DNA of 48,539 nt from Sphingobacteriales bacterium (GTDB taxonomy: Bacteria; Bacteroidota; Bacteroidia; Chitinophagales; Chitinophagaceae). Under the pieces are notes generated by a model. The model did not search any database. It saw only the letters and a list, made by a program, of their open reading frames with translations, and was not told the DNA's origin. The DNA is taken from positions 13,144 to 61,682 of the forward strand of contig JAHEZE010000005.1 in NCBI GenBank assembly GCA_023251235.1, read 5' to 3'. A program made the translations under genes and the position numbers. Every line of letters starts with the position of its first letter. Positions within the stretch are counted from its first letter, which is position 1. Of this stretch, positions 45,425 to 48,539 are shown piece by piece.

Positions 45425-46459
45425 ATGATAAATCGCAGAAAGTTTATTCATGCTTCAGTTTTTACTTCATTGGCCGGGTTGACAAATAAAAGACTGCCGG
45501 CAATACAGGATAGGCAAGCGGTAAAAGGGAATCCGATTGTTATTTCCACCTGGGATGCAGGATTGGAAGCAAATAAAGGTGCATGGGAAGTATTAAGCAA
45601 AAATGGAACTGCATTGGACGCAGTGGAAAAAGGAGTGATGGTAACAGAATCTTCAAAAAATTGTTGTGTTGGTTTAGGCGCTAATCCTGATCGGGATGGG
45701 TTTGTAACATTGGATTCCTGCATTATGGATCATCAATTCAATTGCGGCAGTGTGGCATTTCTGGAAAGAATAAAACATCCGGTGTCGGTGGCAAGAAGAG
45801 TGATGGAAAAAACTCCTCATGTTATGTTAGTTGGTATCGGTGCGCAGCAATTTGCGGTTGCAGAAGGATTTCCATTAGAGGAACAAAAGCTTTCTGAAGA
45901 TGCACAGAGGGCCTATGATAACTGGTTAAAAAAATCAGAGTATCATCCGCCGGCAGTTAATGTAGAAAACAAACAGGGGCATGGTCCATTTGCTCCTGCC
46001 AAATTAGATAATGGAGAATGGAATCATGATACGATTGGAATGGTAGCGATGGATGCAATGGGAAATTTAAGCGGCAGTTGTACCACCAGTGGTGCAGGAT
46101 TTAAAATGCGTGGCAGGGTGGGAGATTCGCCCATTATCGGCGCCGGGTTGTTTGTAGATAATGAAGTGGGAGCCTGTACGGCTACCGGCCAGGGAGAAGA
46201 TGTAATTCGAGTTGCCGGTTCGCATTCAGTAGTAGAATTGATGAGACAAGGATTATTTCCCGAAGCGGCTTGTAAAAAAATTGTTGAACGAATAGTAAAA
46301 ATAAAAGGAGAAAAAGCAAAAGATATCCAGGTGGCTTTTCTTGCTGTAAATAAAAAAGGGCAGGTAGGAGCATATGCCATTCACCCGGGGTTTGAATATG
46401 CAATAAAGACAAATGAGATGGAAAAACTTGTGAAAGCTAAGAGCTGGCTTAATACTTGA
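45425..46459 (+). CDS. Glycosylasparaginase-like Ntn-hydrolase, exported
   Basis: A 344-residue precursor. The N-terminus NRRKFIHASVFTSLAGL is Tat-like (twin Arg before a hydrophobic run). The alpha part has STWDAGLEANKGAWEVLSKNGTALDAVEKG; autoprocessing is expected before T203 in NHDTIGMVA, and RGRVGDSPIIGAGLFVDNE and ATGQGEDVIR form the substrate site. This matches bacterial N4-(beta-N-acetylglucosaminyl)-L-asparaginase, which splits the GlcNAc-Asn link of N-glycoproteins. It differs from the cytosolic isoaspartyl peptidase at 32958-33899 in export signal and specificity residues. CutC follows 83 bp downstream. Confidence 0.9.
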   Translation: MINRRKFIHASVFTSLAGLTNKRLPAIQDRQAVKGNPIVISTWDAGLEANKGAWEVLSKNGTALDAVEKGVMVTESSKNCCVGLGANPDRDGFVTLDSCIMDHQFNCGSVAFLERIKHPVSVARRVMEKTPHVMLVGIGAQQFAVAEGFPLEEQKLSEDAQRAYDNWLKKSEYHPPAVNVENKQGHGPFAPAKLDNGEWNHDTIGMVAMDAMGNLSGSCTTSGAGFKMRGRVGDSPIIGAGLFVDNEVGACTATGQGEDVIRVAGSHSVVELMRQGLFPEAACKKIVERIVKIKGEKAKDIQVAFLAVNKKGQVGAYAIHPGFEYAIKTNEMEKLVKAKSWLNT

Positions 46460-46469
46460 TTAAAATTTT

Positions 46470-46541
46470 CAATAATCAATACTCCATGTTCAATTCTCAT
46501 TTAATTGAACATTGAAAATTGAGAGTTGAGCATTGAACATT
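46470..46541. repeat. TTGAACATTGA word repeat with a hairpin before cutC
   Basis: ATGTTCAATT (46486-46495) pairs perfectly with AATTGAACAT (46503-46512) around 7 nt. Further copies of the words AACATTGAAAATTGAG and GTTGAGCATTGAACATT run up to the cutC start. Confidence 0.65.
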
Positions 46542-46542
46542 T

Positions 46543-47295
46543 ATGAAATACATTATCGAAATTGCTACTTCCGATTTTCTTACCACCAAATCTGCAGTAG
46601 AAGGTGGAGCTGATCGTATAGAACTGTGCGCCAATCTTGCTGAAGGCGGCACCACTCCTTCCTATGCTCATATAAAAAAATGCAGGGAAGCTTTTGATAT
46701 TCTTATTTATCCCATCATTCGTTCAAGAGGCGGGGATTTTTTATATACAAAAGATGAGTTTGAGATAATGATTAATGATGTGAAGTTGTGCAAAGAATTG
46801 GGTTGTGACGGAGTAGTGATTGGGTTGCTGAACATGGATGGAACAATTGATATAGCAAGAACAGCGCAGTTAATTGAGTTAGCTTATCCATTAGGTGTAA
46901 CTTTTCACCGGGCTTTTGACAGGGGCAAAGATCCATTTGAGGCAATGGAGCAATTAATTGAAATTGGCTGTGAAAGAATTCTGACATCAGGACAAAAGCC
47001 ATCTGTTGTGGATGGAGTTGATCTGGTAGCAGAATTGAATAAAAAAGGAGATGACCGGATAATTATTATGCCAGGCAGCGGTGTAAGAAAAGAGAATATA
47101 AAAATGCTGGCAGAGAAAACAGGTTGTGTTGAATTTCATTCTTCATTGCGCAGCAAAATAAAAAGCCCGATGCAGTTTATGCACCCGGCTTTTGCAAACC
47201 CGATAGCTATCGGGTCTGAGGAGAGTTATATGAATAATGAAATAAGCCCCGACGAAGTCAGGGCTTTAAAAAATGTGGTGAATCAGATCAATTAA
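46543..47295 (+). CDS. cutC: Copper homeostasis protein CutC (TIM-barrel)
   Basis: A 250-residue TIM-barrel protein. EIATSDFLTTKSAVEGGADRIELCANLAEGGTTPS, IIRSRGGDFLYTKDEFEIM, GVVIGLLNMDGTID, VTFHRAFD, and RILTSGQKP are the CutC signatures. The name comes from copper tolerance work, but the activity is unclear. The C-terminal tail carries two palindromes inside coding sequence (47198-47215 and 47244-47266). The gene ends overlapping the convergent TIM-barrel gene by 4 bp. Confidence 0.9.
   Translation: MKYIIEIATSDFLTTKSAVEGGADRIELCANLAEGGTTPSYAHIKKCREAFDILIYPIIRSRGGDFLYTKDEFEIMINDVKLCKELGCDGVVIGLLNMDGTIDIARTAQLIELAYPLGVTFHRAFDRGKDPFEAMEQLIEIGCERILTSGQKPSVVDGVDLVAELNKKGDDRIIIMPGSGVRKENIKMLAEKTGCVEFHSSLRSKIKSPMQFMHPAFANPIAIGSEESYMNNEISPDEVRALKNVVNQIN
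47198..47215. repeat. Perfect 18-bp palindrome inside cutC
   Basis: ACCCGATAGCTATCGGGT reads the same on both strands and encodes part of NPIAIG. It is of the TCCCGAT/ATCGGGA class seen in intergenic gaps elsewhere in the window. Confidence 0.8.
47244..47266. repeat. Hairpin inside cutC, near its 3' end
   Basis: AAGCCC and GGGCTT arms (47244-47249 with 47261-47266) and an inner GAC/GTC (47251-47253 with 47257-47259), each separated by one mismatched base. It encodes part of SPDEVRA. Confidence 0.65.
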
Positions 47296-48155
47296 ATTGA
47301 TAGTGTTTTCATGTACGCGGCATCTGCTTCTGCAGCTTTCAATGGTGTAGTACCATCCCAGCGTTCCTGTTCAATAATAAAATATTGCACACCCGATTTT
47401 TTGGCAGTCTTTAATATTTTAGGATAATCAATGCTTCCGGTACCCACAATACAACTTGCATCTTTTTCTTTAGTATTTTTTGTCCGATCTTTAACATGAC
47501 ACAAGCGGAAACGGTTAGGATATTTTTTTAACCACGCTTCAATATCCTGCCCGCCTGTAACTACCCAATACATATCCATTTCAAAATCCACAAGACCGGC
47601 ATCTGTATTTTTCATCATAATATCCTGAGGAAACTGCCCTTCCATAGCTGTAAAAGAATAATCATGATTGTGATAAGCAAAACGGATTCCGTTCTTTTTA
47701 CAGATATCGCCTTTCTGGTTAAACTCATCTGCAAACTGTTTAAAATTATCCAGCGATTTTTGAGGACCCTTCCATGGGCAGATAAGATATTTCATGCCGA
47801 TCTCAGCTGCTTCCGCTGCTTTCTTCTCAAAATCTTTGCCTATATCACAATGGCTGGAAATAATTTTCATTCCCAAGTCATCCATTTGTTTTTTGAATTC
47901 AGTGTGGCTCATTCCCCAAAACATTCCCTTACTTCCTTCAAAACTTTCGATCTGTTTATATCCATAGCCTGATAATTGTTTTAAGACAGCTTTCGGATCT
48001 TTTGCAAGATCATCACGGACACTCCATAACTGGATACCGAATTTTTTTATATTTTTCGCTTCTTCATTTTGTGAATAAGAAGCAAAAACAGATTTGGAAG
48101 CAAAACCGGCCATTGCCAGTCCGCTGCTTATTTTCAAAAACTCTTTTCTTTTCAT
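47292..48155 (-). CDS. Exported sugar phosphate isomerase/epimerase-like TIM-barrel protein
   Basis: A 287-residue AP-endonuclease-2-like TIM barrel. The N-terminus KRKEFLKISSGLAMAGFASKSVF is Tat- or lipoprotein-like (K-R-K-x-F). The barrel has FGIQLWSVRDDLAKDP, IISSHCDIG, FAYHNHDYSF, LVDFEMDMYWV, RLCHVKD, and IIEQERWDG with the metal-binding E, D, H and E residues expected. Such proteins act on sugars or inositols, often with oxidoreductases; the substrate here is unknown. It ends the same run as the gluconate-dehydrogenase-like gene (12-bp gap). Confidence 0.82.
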   Translation of the reverse strand: MKRKEFLKISSGLAMAGFASKSVFASYSQNEEAKNIKKFGIQLWSVRDDLAKDPKAVLKQLSGYGYKQIESFEGSKGMFWGMSHTEFKKQMDDLGMKIISSHCDIGKDFEKKAAEAAEIGMKYLICPWKGPQKSLDNFKQFADEFNQKGDICKKNGIRFAYHNHDYSFTAMEGQFPQDIMMKNTDAGLVDFEMDMYWVVTGGQDIEAWLKKYPNRFRLCHVKDRTKNTKEKDASCIVGTGSIDYPKILKTAKKSGVQYFIIEQERWDGTTPLKAAEADAAYMKTLSI

Positions 48156-48167
48156 AAAAATTGATTT

Positions 48168-48539
48168 TTAAGCAAACAGTTTATCACCTTTTTTATATGG
48201 CATTGCTCCGTCATATCTTCCCGGTACTGCATGATAATCGAAGCACTGTTCAAGCCCTGGCCTGGAAGTAAAGAAGCCCAGCAATGTTAATTGTTTTATC
48301 TGGCTGAAATAATGATTTGGTAAATTCTTATCCGTCTTTTTCTTTTCAGCATTGGCTTTTGCTTCTTTATCTAAAGAAATTAATAATTCTTTACGATGTG
48401 CGGCATCAGCTTTCATAAAGCCATGACCATGCATACTATTGCAGGCATCATCCAGCTTCTTCATTCCTTCATGGAATATTTTCTGATCGGGTTCTTCATA
48501 GCAATCATTTACCATTACGGTCATAAACTTTCCTACCTC
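48168..48539 (-). CDS. Gluconate 2-dehydrogenase subunit 3-like protein (5' end outside window)
   Basis: The frame is open at the right edge (codons E-V-G-K-F precede the first in-window ATG), so the start and any signal sequence lie outside. The visible 124 codons have VNDCYEEPDQKIFHEGM and the family ending QLTLLGFFTSRPGLEQCFDYHAVPGRYDGAMPYKKGDKLFA. Subunit 3 is the small periplasmic part of membrane-bound gluconate 2-dehydrogenase-type complexes with a GMC flavoprotein and cytochrome c; the flavoprotein is expected further upstream on this strand. Confidence 0.82.
   Translation of the reverse strand, partial: EVGKFMTVMVNDCYEEPDQKIFHEGMKKLDDACNSMHGHGFMKADAAHRKELLISLDKEAKANAEKKKTDKNLPNHYFSQIKQLTLLGFFTSRPGLEQCFDYHAVPGRYDGAMPYKKGDKLFA

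Overview
The window reads as a chromosomal segment of a Bacteroidota bacterium, most likely a Chitinophagaceae relative (genus not decidable here). Signs are AT-rich DNA, near absence of Shine-Dalgarno sequences except at rpsU, several -7 promoter boxes of the Bacteroidota type TAnnTTTG, a type IX secretion (T9SS) sorting domain, and families common in that group (PorU2-like C25 protein, GH20, NagB/PIG-L fusion, pirins, Tat-type TIM-barrel and glycosylasparaginase proteins). No insertion sequence, prophage, rRNA or CRISPR array is seen.

Layout. 1-2.2 kb: 3' end of a large secreted T9SS protein whose last 26 codons are cut off by an in-frame TAA. 2.3-4.2 kb: hscA-like Hsp70. 4.2-10.1 kb (minus strand): a co-oriented run of riboflavin synthase, acyltransferase, and two paralogous multi-span membrane proteins around a DPM1-like GT2, probably a surface-glycan module. 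10.2-28.9 kb: the ancestral information-processing block: rpsU, xerC, hpf, tRNA Thr-Tyr-Gly-Thr, tuf, tRNA-Trp, secE, nusG, rplK, rplA, rplJ, rplL, rpoB, rpoC. It is interrupted by an LTA-synthase-type sulfatase gene between nusG and rplK and by an antisense helix-hairpin-helix gene between rplL and rpoB. Its gaps are rich in small palindromes and word-like repeats and hold two tRNA-like relics.

29.1-35.6 kb: mixed genes: Skp/OmpH, an APC permease, heptose-7-P kinase, a DUF6498-like membrane protein, isoaspartyl peptidase, an SDR and a PhyH-type oxygenase. 36.0-47.3 kb: a catabolic and stress region with a NagB-PIG-L fusion, a GH20 hexosaminidase, a CocE-type hydrolase, an NTF2-like protein, an FMN reductase with two pirins, glycosylasparaginase and CutC. 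GH20, glycosylasparaginase and NagB/PIG-L together could strip and consume GlcNAc from glycoprotein glycans, although they are not one operon. The right end holds a secreted TIM-barrel protein and the 3' part of a gluconate 2-dehydrogenase subunit 3-like gene running off the window.

I see no clearly new defence or mobile system. The most unusual items are the interrupted T9SS C-terminus, the palindrome-bearing tRNA-like relics, the palindromic repeat families inside the core operon, and the paired membrane proteins around the GT2.
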